The position numbers and the translations under genes are program-made. This document shows, in pieces, positions 42,431 to 50,973 of a DNA stretch of 64,000 bases. Position 1 is the first letter of the stretch; every line of letters starts with the position of its first letter. The stretch is from an uncultured Chitinophagaceae bacterium (GTDB lineage: Bacteria; Bacteroidota; Bacteroidia; Chitinophagales; Chitinophagaceae): assembly GCA_937858715.1 (NCBI GenBank), contig CALLZY010000150.1:1-64000 (forward strand), in the 5' to 3' direction. A model generated the notes under the pieces. It saw nothing but the letters and a program-made list of their open reading frames with translations, searched no databases and had not been told where the DNA came from.

Positions 42431-43141
42431 CTAAATTATTTTCAAAAAGATGTTCATATAATACAGTCCTGTAAGAATAAAAATAATACCGGCAGCTACT
42501 CTCATTATCTTCTCTGTCTTTTGTACAGCCCTGAAATATACACCCAGCTTATGTATGCTGAAAGCAATAACAAAGGAAAACAGCATTACCGGCAGGCCTG
42601 TCCCCAAAGAGAAAATGACGGGGAGTGCCAGACCTTCGGAGGCGGATAATGTCATTGGCATGAGAATAGCAAAGAACAGGGCCCCGCTGTAAGGACAAAA
42701 GGCCAGTGCGAAAACTATGCCTAACAGAAAAGAACCGAGCAGCCCCTTGTTCTTGAATCTCTCAGATAGTTTTTCTGTGAGATTACCTTTTGAAAGAAAA
42801 TTGAGTTTAATAACCCCAAGCATTATCAGCCCGATAATAATCATCAGCGGACCAATGTATTTTTCGCCATTGCCCTGGAACAATTTAGCAATCTGAAACT
42901 GGCTTACACCAAAATAAATCATTGTACCTAACAGGGTGTAAGAAAACATACGGCCAAGGGTGTACAGCAGTCCGCTCAATAATACTTTTTTCCGGCTTGT
43001 GATGGTTTTGGCAATATAGGCTGTTGCGGTAATATTAGTGGCCAGCGGGCAGGGACTGATGGCTGTTAAAAGGCCGAGTGCCAATGCTGCCAGTAAAGGA
43101 GCATCGCTGTTTTGTGCCAGGTTGGTGAGCCAGTCGTTCAT
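42431..43141 (-). CDS. arsG: ArsG-family aromatic organoarsenical efflux permease (DsbD/CcdA-like)
   Basis: 236 residues with six membrane segments: GLLTAISPCPLATNITATAYIA, the re-entrant partner LLGIVFALAFCPYSGALFFAILMP, and others. The paired P-C-P and C-P-Y elements are those of LysE/CcdA-type transporters. In Bacteroidota this protein is annotated as ArsG, an arsenical efflux permease, and sits next to ArsF exactly as here (1-bp gap). Inner membrane. Substrate by family and context, not from residues. Confidence 0.78.
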   Translation of the reverse strand: MNDWLTNLAQNSDAPLLAALALGLLTAISPCPLATNITATAYIAKTITSRKKVLLSGLLYTLGRMFSYTLLGTMIYFGVSQFQIAKLFQGNGEKYIGPLMIIIGLIMLGVIKLNFLSKGNLTEKLSERFKNKGLLGSFLLGIVFALAFCPYSGALFFAILMPMTLSASEGLALPVIFSLGTGLPVMLFSFVIAFSIHKLGVYFRAVQKTEKIMRVAAGIIFILTGLYYMNIFLKII

Positions 43142-43142
43142 G

Positions 43143-43544
43143 TCATCCTTTTAGAAATTCGGCAATATATTTCTTCAGTTCTTCTGTGAAAGCAGCTTCG
43201 TTGCCCACTTTCAAAAAAGCAAAGGCAGTAAGATTTTTTTTCTTCCCTGTTTTTGCATTATACAGAAACAAAGCAGTTCCTGCTGCTTCAAACTGTTTGG
43301 CAACGGGGGCATTGCTTTTGTCGTCCAGATTTATAAGTTTAAAGGGGATAGAAGGATAGTTTTTAGCCAGTGTTGCCTTTGTAAGTTTTTCTATTTCGAG
43401 ACAGGAATAACAGCGGTGTTCATTATGAAACTGAATCACCTCTACTGTGCCGGTTTGCGAGGCCGGTGAGTTTTGTGTATTTCCTTTGCAACTGAATAAT
43501 AACAGCCCGGAAACAATAAGAAGAATGGTGCTGATTTTTTTCAT
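43143..43544 (-). CDS. arsF: ArsF-like thioredoxin-fold lipoprotein
   Basis: 133 residues. Signal with lipobox LLFSC (Cys19), then a thioredoxin-like fold with RCYSCLEIEKLT, a CxxC at 45-48. Proteins of this family are named nitrophenyl-compound nitroreductase subunit ArsF, and accompany ArsG in aromatic arsenical detoxification. Lies 1 bp upstream of arsG. The enzymatic role is family knowledge and weakly established; the CxxC is what the sequence shows. Confidence 0.72.
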   Translation of the reverse strand: MKKISTILLIVSGLLLFSCKGNTQNSPASQTGTVEVIQFHNEHRCYSCLEIEKLTKATLAKNYPSIPFKLINLDDKSNAPVAKQFEAAGTALFLYNAKTGKKKNLTAFAFLKVGNEAAFTEELKKYIAEFLKG

Positions 43545-43553
43545 ACAAACAAT

Positions 43554-44528
43554 TTATAAAATGAAATTGAACAGATAACCAGATAGTATCATAAAGACGG
43601 TAATTGTTCCAAAATAGATGGCGATCAGCTTCCAGGTCATTATCTTTTTCAACAACATCGCTTCAGGCAATGACAGTCCAATAACTCCCATCATAAAAGC
43701 GATTGCCGTACCCAGTGGAACGCCTTTGGCCACCAGCACCTGCACTACGGGTATTACGCCTGCGGCATTGCTGTACATGGGAACTCCAATGATAACAGCT
43801 AATGGCACTGCGTACCACTGTCCCTTACTTATGTACTCTTCGAAAAAGCCGGTGGGCAAAAACCCATGCATGGCACCGCCAACTGCAATGCCAATAACAA
43901 TATATACCGCAATACCTTTAACGATAGTAAGGGCTTCTTTCAGGACGCATGGCATTCTTTGCGCTAGTGACAGGTTTTCTTCTTTTATTTTCTCTTCAGT
44001 TTGTGCATTGGCAATAATATTCTGTACCCAGGGGGTAAGATATTTTTCAAGCTTTAGTTTGCCCATTGTAAAACCGCCCAGCATACCCAGTGTTATGCCG
44101 GTTGCCACATAGATGGCTGCCACTTTAAAACCGAAGGCTCCGGCAAATATGGCAATAGCCACTTCGTTTACCAGCGGAGCAGTAATGAGATAAGAAAAGG
44201 TAATGCCTAAAGGGATTCCACCTTTTACAAAACCAATAAACAAGGGCACTGCAGAGCAGGAGCAAAAAGGAGTAATAACGCCAAATGATGATGCGAATAA
44301 ATATTCGAGGCCATACATTTTTTTACGGCTGAGAAAATTGCGGACTTTTTCAACCGGGAAATAAGAGTTGACTATTCCCATCAGGGTTGTGATAAAAAAC
44401 AGGAGTAGGAAAATCTTAATGGTATCAAACACAAAGAAGTTCAGCGCCTGCCCCCAGTGACTTTGTGCCGATAAGCCAAAGACTGAATAAATAAGCCAGT
44501 CGGCAAAATATTGAAGCCAGTTAAACAT
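43554..44528 (-). CDS. ArsP-like permease (DUF318/PF03773)
   Basis: 324 residues, eight or so membrane segments. Hallmarks: FGVITPFCSCSAVPLFIGFVKGGIPLGITFSYLITAPLVNE (the conserved C-S-C pair and ITAPLVNE) and VPMYSNAAGVIPVVQVLVAKGVPLGTAIAFMMGVIGLSLPE. Members such as ArsP export methylated or aromatic organoarsenicals. Third-last gene of the arsR operon, directly before arsF. The name permease is firm; the arsenical substrate is inferred from neighbours. Confidence 0.85.
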   Translation of the reverse strand: MFNWLQYFADWLIYSVFGLSAQSHWGQALNFFVFDTIKIFLLLFFITTLMGIVNSYFPVEKVRNFLSRKKMYGLEYLFASSFGVITPFCSCSAVPLFIGFVKGGIPLGITFSYLITAPLVNEVAIAIFAGAFGFKVAAIYVATGITLGMLGGFTMGKLKLEKYLTPWVQNIIANAQTEEKIKEENLSLAQRMPCVLKEALTIVKGIAVYIVIGIAVGGAMHGFLPTGFFEEYISKGQWYAVPLAVIIGVPMYSNAAGVIPVVQVLVAKGVPLGTAIAFMMGVIGLSLPEAMLLKKIMTWKLIAIYFGTITVFMILSGYLFNFIL

Positions 44529-44547
44529 TTGCCCAGGTTAAGTAATA

Positions 44548-45006
44548 TTAATGACCGCCACAGCAGGAGCCATGGTTGTGGTCATGGTGATGTTCGTGGT
44601 CATGATCATGCTCATGGTGGTGGTGATGACCGCCGCAGCAACCGGTGTGCTCACTGTTTTCAATTTCTGTTGTATCACCAATTACCGGAAATCTTTTATG
44701 TACCCAGCGAATCAATCCATGCCGCATGTTTACCACTTTTTCAGCATTATATCCTTTATGTATTAGCCATGCTGCGGCTCTCAGGCTCCTTGAACCGTCA
44801 TGACAAACGATTACAAGATTTTTATCGGTTGCGAGTTCGGCATAGCGTTCTTCAAATTGCGACAAGGGGATATTTACAATATCCGGGACATCAAATTTTA
44901 TTTCCTGCACTTCTTCGATTTCCCTTACGTCAACTAATTGAGCCCCTTTCTTGACCCAGCCTTGTGTGGTGGTTGGGCATATTTCATTTACATAAACTTG
45001 TGTCAT
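44548..45006 (-). CDS. Rhodanese-domain protein with His/Cys-rich metal-binding tail
   Basis: 152 residues. Rhodanese fold with LVDVREIEEVQE and the catalytic Cys68 in VIVCHDGSRSLRAA (sulfur-acceptor loop). The last ~35 residues are CCGG, then a His/Asp/Glu tract of about 19 residues, then HGSCCGGH. The tail is a probable metal or metalloid binding peptide, an unusual fusion. Placed in the arsenic operon, it may sequester As(III)/metal or deliver sulfur. No signal peptide, so cytosolic. Confidence 0.85.
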   Translation of the reverse strand: MTQVYVNEICPTTTQGWVKKGAQLVDVREIEEVQEIKFDVPDIVNIPLSQFEERYAELATDKNLVIVCHDGSRSLRAAAWLIHKGYNAEKVVNMRHGLIRWVHKRFPVIGDTTEIENSEHTGCCGGHHHHHEHDHDHEHHHDHNHGSCCGGH

Positions 45007-45009
45007 AGA

Positions 45010-45249
45010 TTATTTTTCAGTTAGTAATTTTTTAATTTCATTAATATCTGCCACCCGGCCTTTTATTATTGCCACTTCATCAATCATCAGTACTGGTGTG
45101 GTAAGTACATTGTAGCGAAGCATTTCTTCGATGTCTTCAATTTTTTCAACATCAGCATCGGCGCCTGTTTGTTTTATTGCCTCCACTACATTGTTATACG
45201 TGGTTTTGCATTTGGCACAGCCGGGGCCTAATACTTTTATGTGTTTCAT
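45010..45249 (-). CDS. Small thioredoxin-family protein (redox-active disulfide protein)
   Basis: 79 residues. VLGPGCAKCKTTYNNV gives the CxxC at 12-15; TTPVLMID is the cis-Pro loop. This is the TM0996-like mini-thioredoxin class, commonly encoded in ars-type operons with the permease PF03773. Probably reduces As(V) intermediates, ArsF or transporter cysteines. Gap to the rhodanese gene is 3 bp and to arsR 11 bp. Confidence 0.88.
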   Translation of the reverse strand: MKHIKVLGPGCAKCKTTYNNVVEAIKQTGADADVEKIEDIEEMLRYNVLTTPVLMIDEVAIIKGRVADINEIKKLLTEK

Positions 45250-45260
45250 TGGCAGGTATT

Positions 45261-45569
45261 TTATTTATCAAAAAAGGAAACAAAGATTTTTTTAGCTTCT
45301 GCCCAGGCCTTCTGGTTAATACAATATTTTACCCTTGGGGGCATAACGTCACCCTGTATTAGTCCTGCATCTTTCAGCTCCTTGAGGTGTTGCGAAATGG
45401 TTGACTGGGCAAGTGGTATTTCTTCAGTAAGTTCACCGGTAAAGCAGCAGGCCTGTTTGTCAAGAAAGTTAAGAATGCGGATTCGTACCGGATGAGACAG
45501 TGCTTTGGCATACCGGGCAAGCGATTCTTCTTTAGTGGTATAGTTTAGTTCTACGGCAGTTCTTAGCAT
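45261..45569 (-). CDS. arsR: ArsR-family metalloregulatory repressor
   Basis: 102 residues. Winged-helix ArsR domain with RYAKALSHPVRIRILNFLDKQACCFTGELTEEIPLAQSTISQHLKELKDAGLI; the adjacent Cys41-Cys42 before the recognition helices is a plausible As(III)/Sb(III) site, though it differs from the canonical ELCVCDL motif. First gene of the operon, followed by thioredoxin, rhodanese, permease, arsF and arsG. Expected to bind its own promoter in the 93-bp upstream gap (an imperfect ATCG...CGAT pair lies at 45589-45604). Confidence 0.87.
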   Translation of the reverse strand: MLRTAVELNYTTKEESLARYAKALSHPVRIRILNFLDKQACCFTGELTEEIPLAQSTISQHLKELKDAGLIQGDVMPPRVKYCINQKAWAEAKKIFVSFFDK

Positions 45570-45662
45570 AGCTAATGTTGTTGTTCATCGCAAATAAACG
45601 ATAACCTACGGCTGCGAATTATGATTTTTGTCACTGCAAAAGAAGATTCTTGGCAAGAGGGT

Positions 45663-46778
45663 TTAAATAATTGCCTTTTCCATCTTATTCAGCCTTTCTT
45701 CATCTACTATTGCTCCAAGACCTGGGGTATCGGGTACAGTAATTATGCCGTCGGAGCCATACACAATGCCCCCAGTTACTGGGTCATCGCTGAACATAAG
45801 GGCTGTGTCGAAGTCGTAGTGTTCAATCATGGGACTGCAGAGTGCAAAATGTGCAAAGGCCGTCATACCAAGCCTGCTTTCGAGCATGGCGCCTACCTGC
45901 ATGTGTATGCCGGCGGCTTCGGCGAGTTTCACAATTTTCAGTGCATCATATATACCGCCCGATTTGCAAAGTTTGATGTTGAAATAATCGCAGGCTTGCA
46001 GTTGTATCAGCCGCTCAGCGTCGTGGTGTGTGCCGCAGCTTTCATCGGCCATAATCGGGATAGGGCTGTTCTGTTTTACTTTGGGAAGGTTCAGGTAATT
46101 CCATTTGGCAATGGGCTCTTCGCAGTGCTGAATGTTATAAACGGCTAATGCCTGCAATGTTTCAATGGCTTCATCCACCTGCCAACCTTGGTTGGCATCA
46201 ATGCGCAGCGGAATACCATCACCTACGGCAGCACGGATAGCTTTTATTCTTTCCACATCAGTTTTCCCATTCTTCCCCAGCTTCACTTTTATAGCCGGAT
46301 AACCTTGTGCCTGAATGTGAAGAGCCTCAGCAACCATTGTATCAATATCTCCCACACTAACAGTGTAATCTGTAGTGATGGTTTTATTGTTGCTGCCACC
46401 AAGAAAAGCATAGAGTGGCAGACCGGCATGTTGTGCAGCAATGTCATACAATGCCATATCGAATGCGCTTTTGATACTGGTGTTGCCATATATAATGCTG
46501 TCCATCAGTTGCAGGCAGCCTGCTATGTCCAGCGGATTTTTCCCTTTTAGCACTTTGGTAAAATATTGACCTACAATAAAGCAGGTGTCCTGGCTTTCGC
46601 CGTTGATGGGCATATAAGGGCTGCATTCGCCAAAACCGGTAAAGCCTTTATCGGTAATTATTTTTACCAGCACATTGTTGGCCGCATGGTCAGTGCCGAG
46701 AGAAGTGGTAAAAGGTTGTTTTAGCGGTACTGAAAGTTTGTATATCTCAATTTGGGTGATGGTAAGCAGCTGGTTCAT
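45663..46778 (-). CDS. Enolase-superfamily dipeptide epimerase / muconate lactonizing-like
   Basis: 371 residues. Catalytic barrel features: KVKLGKNGKTDVERI (KxK base), RIDANQGW and CEEPIAKWN (metal Asp/Glu), MADESCGTHHDAERLI, and FNIKLCKSGGIYDAL (Lys general acid/base). Closest by eye to L-Ala-D/L-Glu epimerases, which recycle muropeptides, based on the KxK plus ADES/CKSGG combination. N-terminal MLE/MR domain starts MNQLLTITQIEIYKLSVPLK. Function beyond the superfamily needs assay. Confidence 0.8.
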   Translation of the reverse strand: MNQLLTITQIEIYKLSVPLKQPFTTSLGTDHAANNVLVKIITDKGFTGFGECSPYMPINGESQDTCFIVGQYFTKVLKGKNPLDIAGCLQLMDSIIYGNTSIKSAFDMALYDIAAQHAGLPLYAFLGGSNNKTITTDYTVSVGDIDTMVAEALHIQAQGYPAIKVKLGKNGKTDVERIKAIRAAVGDGIPLRIDANQGWQVDEAIETLQALAVYNIQHCEEPIAKWNYLNLPKVKQNSPIPIMADESCGTHHDAERLIQLQACDYFNIKLCKSGGIYDALKIVKLAEAAGIHMQVGAMLESRLGMTAFAHFALCSPMIEHYDFDTALMFSDDPVTGGIVYGSDGIITVPDTPGLGAIVDEERLNKMEKAII

Positions 46779-46853
46779 AACGGGTATAAAATTGTTATAA
46801 AGGTAATTGGTTTACGGCGAGTGATAAACTAGTACAGGGATTCTGGCTTTGTT

Positions 46854-46883
46854 TTTGCGAATGTTAATTGTATGATACTTTTT
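46854..46883 (+). promoter_or_regulatory. Bacteroidota-type promoter of the 46920 gene
   Basis: TTTG (46854-46857), 18 bp, TACTTTTT (46876-46883), one mismatch to the TTTG/TAnnTTTG consensus, 36 bp before the start codon. Confidence 0.4.
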
Positions 46884-46919
46884 CCGTCGTAAATGCGTTT
46901 TAATCATCAATCTGATAGT

Positions 46920-47450
46920 ATGAAGAATTTGCTGTTTGTTGTTGTGACCGTCCTGTTTATATCCTGTAAAAAAGAAGTTGACGAACTGCCTCCTGTTACA
47001 CAAACAGGTGCACATACGTTTGGGGCAAAAGTGAACGGAGCTTTTTGGGTGCCGCAGGGATTTGGCCCTTTTCCAGCCAATGATATACTTGAAGTGCTGT
47101 TGATTGGTGATGATGCCCGCATCAGTGCCAGAAATTTTTCTTCCTCGCCCAACGAAACAGAATTTTATATACACCTGAAGAATGTGACAGTGCCAGGTAC
47201 TTATCAGCTTAATACTAATGTGTCGCACCCGTCGTCTGATGCGAGTTATGCCTATTATGTAAAAAGAACAATGACCCCAACTGATGAATGGATAACCACT
47301 GCTGCTGAAACTGGAGAAGTGGTGGTGACAAGAATTGATAAAGCCAATCTGATAATTTCGGGCACTTTCCGGTTTACGGGAAAAACCATTTATGGTTCTG
47401 CCCCCAACCTGTCGGTAACAGAGGGCAGGTTTGACCTGAAAGGGCAATAA
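46920..47450 (+). CDS. DUF6252-like hypothetical lipoprotein
   Basis: 176 residues from the ATG at 46920 (an earlier in-frame start 27 bp upstream lacks a signal). Lipobox VLFISC (Cys ~15), then KKEVDELPPVTQTGAHTFGAKVNGAFWVPQG, and a beta-sandwich-like ending SGTFRFTG...SVTEGRFDLK. The motif GAxxNGxxW plus the ending GxF is common to small DUF6252 lipoproteins of unknown function. It lies convergent with the PL6 gene. Confidence 0.7.
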   Translation: MKNLLFVVVTVLFISCKKEVDELPPVTQTGAHTFGAKVNGAFWVPQGFGPFPANDILEVLLIGDDARISARNFSSSPNETEFYIHLKNVTVPGTYQLNTNVSHPSSDASYAYYVKRTMTPTDEWITTAAETGEVVVTRIDKANLIISGTFRFTGKTIYGSAPNLSVTEGRFDLKGQ

Positions 47451-47474
47451 TTTTTATAATCTCTGCAAGTTGCT

Positions 47475-49658
47475 TTACTCCTTTACAAACTTGTTTTTTT
47501 CTATTATACCAGAACCCGTTATTGTGTTATTTTGAAGCAGATGGACAGCCCGTACTGCATCTTTGTACTGTATAATAGTTTTACCGCTGTTACAACTGCT
47601 GAATTTGTTTTTCTCTATATAAGTCCGTTGTACGCCATAGAGTGTTATCAATGCCTCAGCTCCGGGAGTACTGCAGTTGGTAAATGTGTTGCCGGAAACC
47701 TGCAACAGGGGGCCCATGGTGCTTTCGTCATTACCGCCACGATAAATACTCATTACGGTGCCCAGCAGATTGATGATGGAATTATTGGCCAGAACAATTT
47801 TTTCAGCATTATAATACCCTTTATCGTCTTTCTCTTCATTCATGCTGATAAGCCCGGTTTTATTGTTTTCAATCGTACTTTTCCGAAAAACAATACTGTC
47901 GGCCACCATGCTTTTATGCGCATAGAAAATATATTTCAGACGGCCTGTCTGGCCAAAATTGAAAAGTCTGCAATTGTTAAAGGACACATTATAATGGCCG
48001 GAGCTTCCCGCATTGCTGCTGGCAATAAAGTTTTCAGCATTGGTAGCAGAACCATCAATTTTCAGATTGCTCAGGTGCAGGCTGCTGTTTCCTTCGAGCA
48101 CAAATACACTTTCCATTTTTTCAGCCCTGAAGGTTATTGTTTTTCCGGCGACGCCAGTCAGGGATATTTTTTTGGTAATGATCAGCGGCTTGTGCACTAT
48201 GTATTCAGTGCCGGTAAGAACGATTGATACGGGATCATCTTTTTCAAGCAATGAGTAAAGCTGTGCAGCCGTATTGCATTTGGCAACGATCATTTTTTTG
48301 TTATTACCTGTAACAGCCTTTGAAAACCATTTTGCACCGGCTGCCTTACAGACTTCTTTATCAACCACGGGAATAATATCAACATGCGGATATTCCGGCT
48401 CTTTTCCATTTCTGATCAAAACGGGTTTTTGTGCAGGGATATTAGTTCTGACAAAGCCAGCCATCAATTCCTGCTTGATTTCTTTGCTTACGCTGTTGTT
48501 TCTAAAAGTAATCCCACTTATATCATCATAAATTTTGTAAATACTATTGTCTTTTTTGTTATAAAAAATATTATCATGAAAGATTACTTTATCCGGCGGC
48601 AGCGTCCTTTCTGTATCACTCCCCTCGCAGAACGTTACAGGGCTGCACTCGTAAAAGGAGTTGTTTGCAATTTCAGCATTTGTTACCTGTACATAGCGGT
48701 GCGCCGGTGAGTTGGGTATGCCATTCATAATGGCAAGAGGCGAACGAAAGTCAACACCCCGGCAGCGGAAGAAGACGTTATTGATTACATTCTGACCTTT
48801 GTTAATAACCCGTACGCCACCAGTGCCCGGTTTGTTGTTCCCAATAAAGAAATTTCCGGCTACAATATTGTTATCACCATGCCGCAGCACTACAGAACCC
48901 TGACATTCTTTAAATACGTTTTCTTCTACTTCATTACTGCATGATTTTATGGAGACTATTTCCGTTTCACCATCACAATTATCGAAATAGTTGTTGGCAA
49001 TTCTTGTATTGGAGTTAAACTGACAATGCTGTGAAACACCCACACGGATTATTTCCCCGCCGTTGGATGCCAGCGGGATCCTGAGGCCAAAATAATTATG
49101 GTCGATGGAATGATGATTTTCCCTGCTCCTTTCGTCGTCCAGGATTACTGCCAGCAATACTCCCAGGTTTTTTTTATTTCTGAAGCTGCAGTGGTCGAGA
49201 CGGTTTTTTTTCCCATAAAATGCGACCCAATAGTTTTCATCGTTGCGTTCAGGATTATTAAAATCGTCAATAGTGCAGTTGGTTACCCGGCATCCATTCG
49301 CAAGGTTATCCTTACTCGTTCTGAAGGTTATGACTGCATCACTGCCTGCATATCCGTTTGCAAAAAGTAATCCTTCCACAACAATATATTCGCCGCCAAT
49401 GCCGAGTTTACTGTTTCCGGTAATGACCACTTTTCCGGGTGTTTCAGCTTTTATATATACCGGGTTTTCTTTCGTTCCTTTGCAGGTAAGTTTGATGGTA
49501 ACATTATTCCAGTTGCCGTTTTTCAACAGTATGATGTCCCCGGGTTTTGCCTGCTGGCTGGCGGTATGAAGTTCAGCTATGTTCTTAACTATTATTGTTG
49601 CTGCATAGTTTGTCAGGGAAACAAATATAAAAGCCGGTACTAAAAGTAATCGTAACAT
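47475..49658 (-). CDS. PL6 family alginate lyase (chondroitinase B-like)
   Basis: 727 residues. Signal peptide LLLVPAFIFVSLTNYA. Two beta-helix parts: the catalytic PL6 region at about 20-370 with YWVAFYGKKNRLDHCSF, LASNGGEIIRVG, ETEIVSIKSCSNEVEENVF, GSVVLRHGDNNIVAGNFF (catalytic Lys/Arg environment) and GGVRVINKGQNV, and a second helix (about 440-727). PL6 enzymes cleave alginate (MG/poly-G preference) by beta-elimination, usually exported. It is 6 bp after the LacI gene on the same strand, so co-regulated. Members also act on dermatan, but the locus favours alginate. Confidence 0.87.
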   Translation of the reverse strand: MLRLLLVPAFIFVSLTNYAATIIVKNIAELHTASQQAKPGDIILLKNGNWNNVTIKLTCKGTKENPVYIKAETPGKVVITGNSKLGIGGEYIVVEGLLFANGYAGSDAVITFRTSKDNLANGCRVTNCTIDDFNNPERNDENYWVAFYGKKNRLDHCSFRNKKNLGVLLAVILDDERSRENHHSIDHNYFGLRIPLASNGGEIIRVGVSQHCQFNSNTRIANNYFDNCDGETEIVSIKSCSNEVEENVFKECQGSVVLRHGDNNIVAGNFFIGNNKPGTGGVRVINKGQNVINNVFFRCRGVDFRSPLAIMNGIPNSPAHRYVQVTNAEIANNSFYECSPVTFCEGSDTERTLPPDKVIFHDNIFYNKKDNSIYKIYDDISGITFRNNSVSKEIKQELMAGFVRTNIPAQKPVLIRNGKEPEYPHVDIIPVVDKEVCKAAGAKWFSKAVTGNNKKMIVAKCNTAAQLYSLLEKDDPVSIVLTGTEYIVHKPLIITKKISLTGVAGKTITFRAEKMESVFVLEGNSSLHLSNLKIDGSATNAENFIASSNAGSSGHYNVSFNNCRLFNFGQTGRLKYIFYAHKSMVADSIVFRKSTIENNKTGLISMNEEKDDKGYYNAEKIVLANNSIINLLGTVMSIYRGGNDESTMGPLLQVSGNTFTNCSTPGAEALITLYGVQRTYIEKNKFSSCNSGKTIIQYKDAVRAVHLLQNNTITGSGIIEKNKFVKE

Positions 49659-49664
49659 AAAAAG

Positions 49665-50702
49665 CTATTTAGAACGGAGGTTTTTAGGTAATATTCTGAG
49701 CGAAGATTCACGGATGATGAGTTTTGTTTTCAGGACTTCTTCGACATGACTCATGTCATTTTCGTTGTGAACGGTTTCGATAAACAATTTTGCTGCCACT
49801 TTGCCCAACTCAAAGGCAGGTTGTTCAACACTGGAAATACCCGGTGTGACCAGGCTGGTTACAGGTTCGTTATTAAAACTAACCAGGCCAATATCGTAGG
49901 GCATTCTCAATCCTTTTTCCTTAATTGCAAGCATAGCGCCAATAGCCATTCTGTCGCTAATTGTGAAAATAGCATCCGGTCTTTTTTTCATCGAGAGCAG
50001 TTCTTTTGTGGCGATGTAGGCATAGTCCTGGTTAAACTCACAGTTAACGATTATTTCTTTATCTACTTTAATCTTATGTTTTTTCAGAGCCTTAAAGTAT
50101 CCATCAAGCCGCTGGTTGCTGATACCAAGATTTTTTGGACCTGCCAGCACTGCAATACGTTTATAGCCCTGCTCGATAAGATGTTCGGTTGCCTGATAGC
50201 CGCCGTCTTCATTGTCAATTCGCACACTTGGTGCTTTGATGGATGGAATTACACGGTCGAACAGCACTATGGGCATTTTTTTGTCCTGTATCTTTTTAAT
50301 ATGGTCAAATACTTTTGTTTCGCTGGAAACAGAAATGATAAAACCATCCACCAGGCTGTCAAGCAATCTTCTTGTATTGACAATTTCCCGGCCGAAAGAT
50401 TCATTGCTTTGACAAACCATGACAGTGTAACCGGCTTCAAGGGCTACTTCATCAATGCCTTTTACCATAGTAGAAAGCATATAGTCCAGGTTAGGAATAA
50501 TGACTCCGATATTATGTGTTTGTTTCTGTTTAAGGCTTAATGCAAGGCGATTAGGCTGGTAGTTCAATTCTTCTGACAGGGCCATTACTGCCCGTTTTGT
50601 TTCCGCATTTACGTCGGGAGCATTTCTCATTGCCCTGGAAACGGTTGAGATGGATATGTTCAGCCGTTTGGCAATGTCTTTAATGGTGGCCGGTTTTTCC
50701 AT
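49665..50702 (-). CDS. LacI-family transcriptional regulator of the alginate locus
   Basis: 345 residues. N-terminal HTH TIKDIAKRLNISISTVSRAM, hinge with LNYQPNRLALSLKQKQTHNIGVIIPNLDY, then a periplasmic-binding-like effector domain (SFGREIVNTRRLL, DNEDGGYQATEHLI, SDRMAIGAMLAIKEKG, SVEQPAFELGKVAA). Repressor, likely released by an alginate-derived uronate such as KDG. It diverges from the SDR/PL17 operon; a perfect palindrome in the gap is the likely operator. Promoters for both directions are in 50703-50973. Confidence 0.88.
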   Translation of the reverse strand: MEKPATIKDIAKRLNISISTVSRAMRNAPDVNAETKRAVMALSEELNYQPNRLALSLKQKQTHNIGVIIPNLDYMLSTMVKGIDEVALEAGYTVMVCQSNESFGREIVNTRRLLDSLVDGFIISVSSETKVFDHIKKIQDKKMPIVLFDRVIPSIKAPSVRIDNEDGGYQATEHLIEQGYKRIAVLAGPKNLGISNQRLDGYFKALKKHKIKVDKEIIVNCEFNQDYAYIATKELLSMKKRPDAIFTISDRMAIGAMLAIKEKGLRMPYDIGLVSFNNEPVTSLVTPGISSVEQPAFELGKVAAKLFIETVHNENDMSHVEEVLKTKLIIRESSLRILPKNLRSK

Positions 50703-50760
50703 GCATTTTTTTTAATTGAGGGTAAAGCTATGGATAAGATATTTACGGAAATACCGGCAG

Positions 50761-50774
50761 CGTTACCGGTAACG
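50761..50774. promoter_or_regulatory. Perfect 14-bp palindrome, likely LacI-family operator
   Basis: CGTTACCGGTAACG with a central CG, the typical LacI/GalR operator form. It lies 58 bp upstream of the lacI-type gene and 199 bp upstream of the SDR gene, in the divergent gap. Confidence 0.75.
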
Positions 50775-50821
50775 TTTTCATAAAAAAAATTTAGACAGTG
50801 TATTAAGTTTTGAATTATTGC

Positions 50822-50836
50822 TTAGATGGCATCTAA
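50822..50836. promoter_or_regulatory. Second palindrome in the divergent gap
   Basis: TTAGATG and CATCTAA, mirror-paired around a central G. Different from the LacI operator, so it could bind another regulator, or be part of the SDR promoter. Confidence 0.4.
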
Positions 50837-50973
50837 CAAGTTTTAAAAAATTTTTCATAATATCTAATGTGTCAAAAATGCACACCGAAGAAAATCCCCG
50901 CTAATATTACAGCCACAAGTGGAGGAAACAGATTGGAGGTTGCATTATTAACTCACTTAATTAAATAAAACAT

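Noticed and set aside
42366..42434. 22-codon ORF (MMQIEESGIMQVPLF and onward) in the gap before the arsG end
   Set aside because: Too short and overlaps the arsG end; similarity to any longer protein could not be established.
46812..47447. 211-codon minus-strand ORF opposite the DUF6252-like lipoprotein
   Set aside because: The plus strand has a lipobox and a promoter-like TTTG/TAnnTTTG pair; the opposite frame has neither.
47532..48227. 231-codon plus-strand ORF opposite the PL6 gene
   Set aside because: Antisense shadow of a well-supported lyase; its translation has no recognisable domain and an unnatural composition.
49746..50540. 264-codon plus-strand ORF opposite the LacI-type gene
   Set aside because: Shadow of a clear regulator gene on the other strand.
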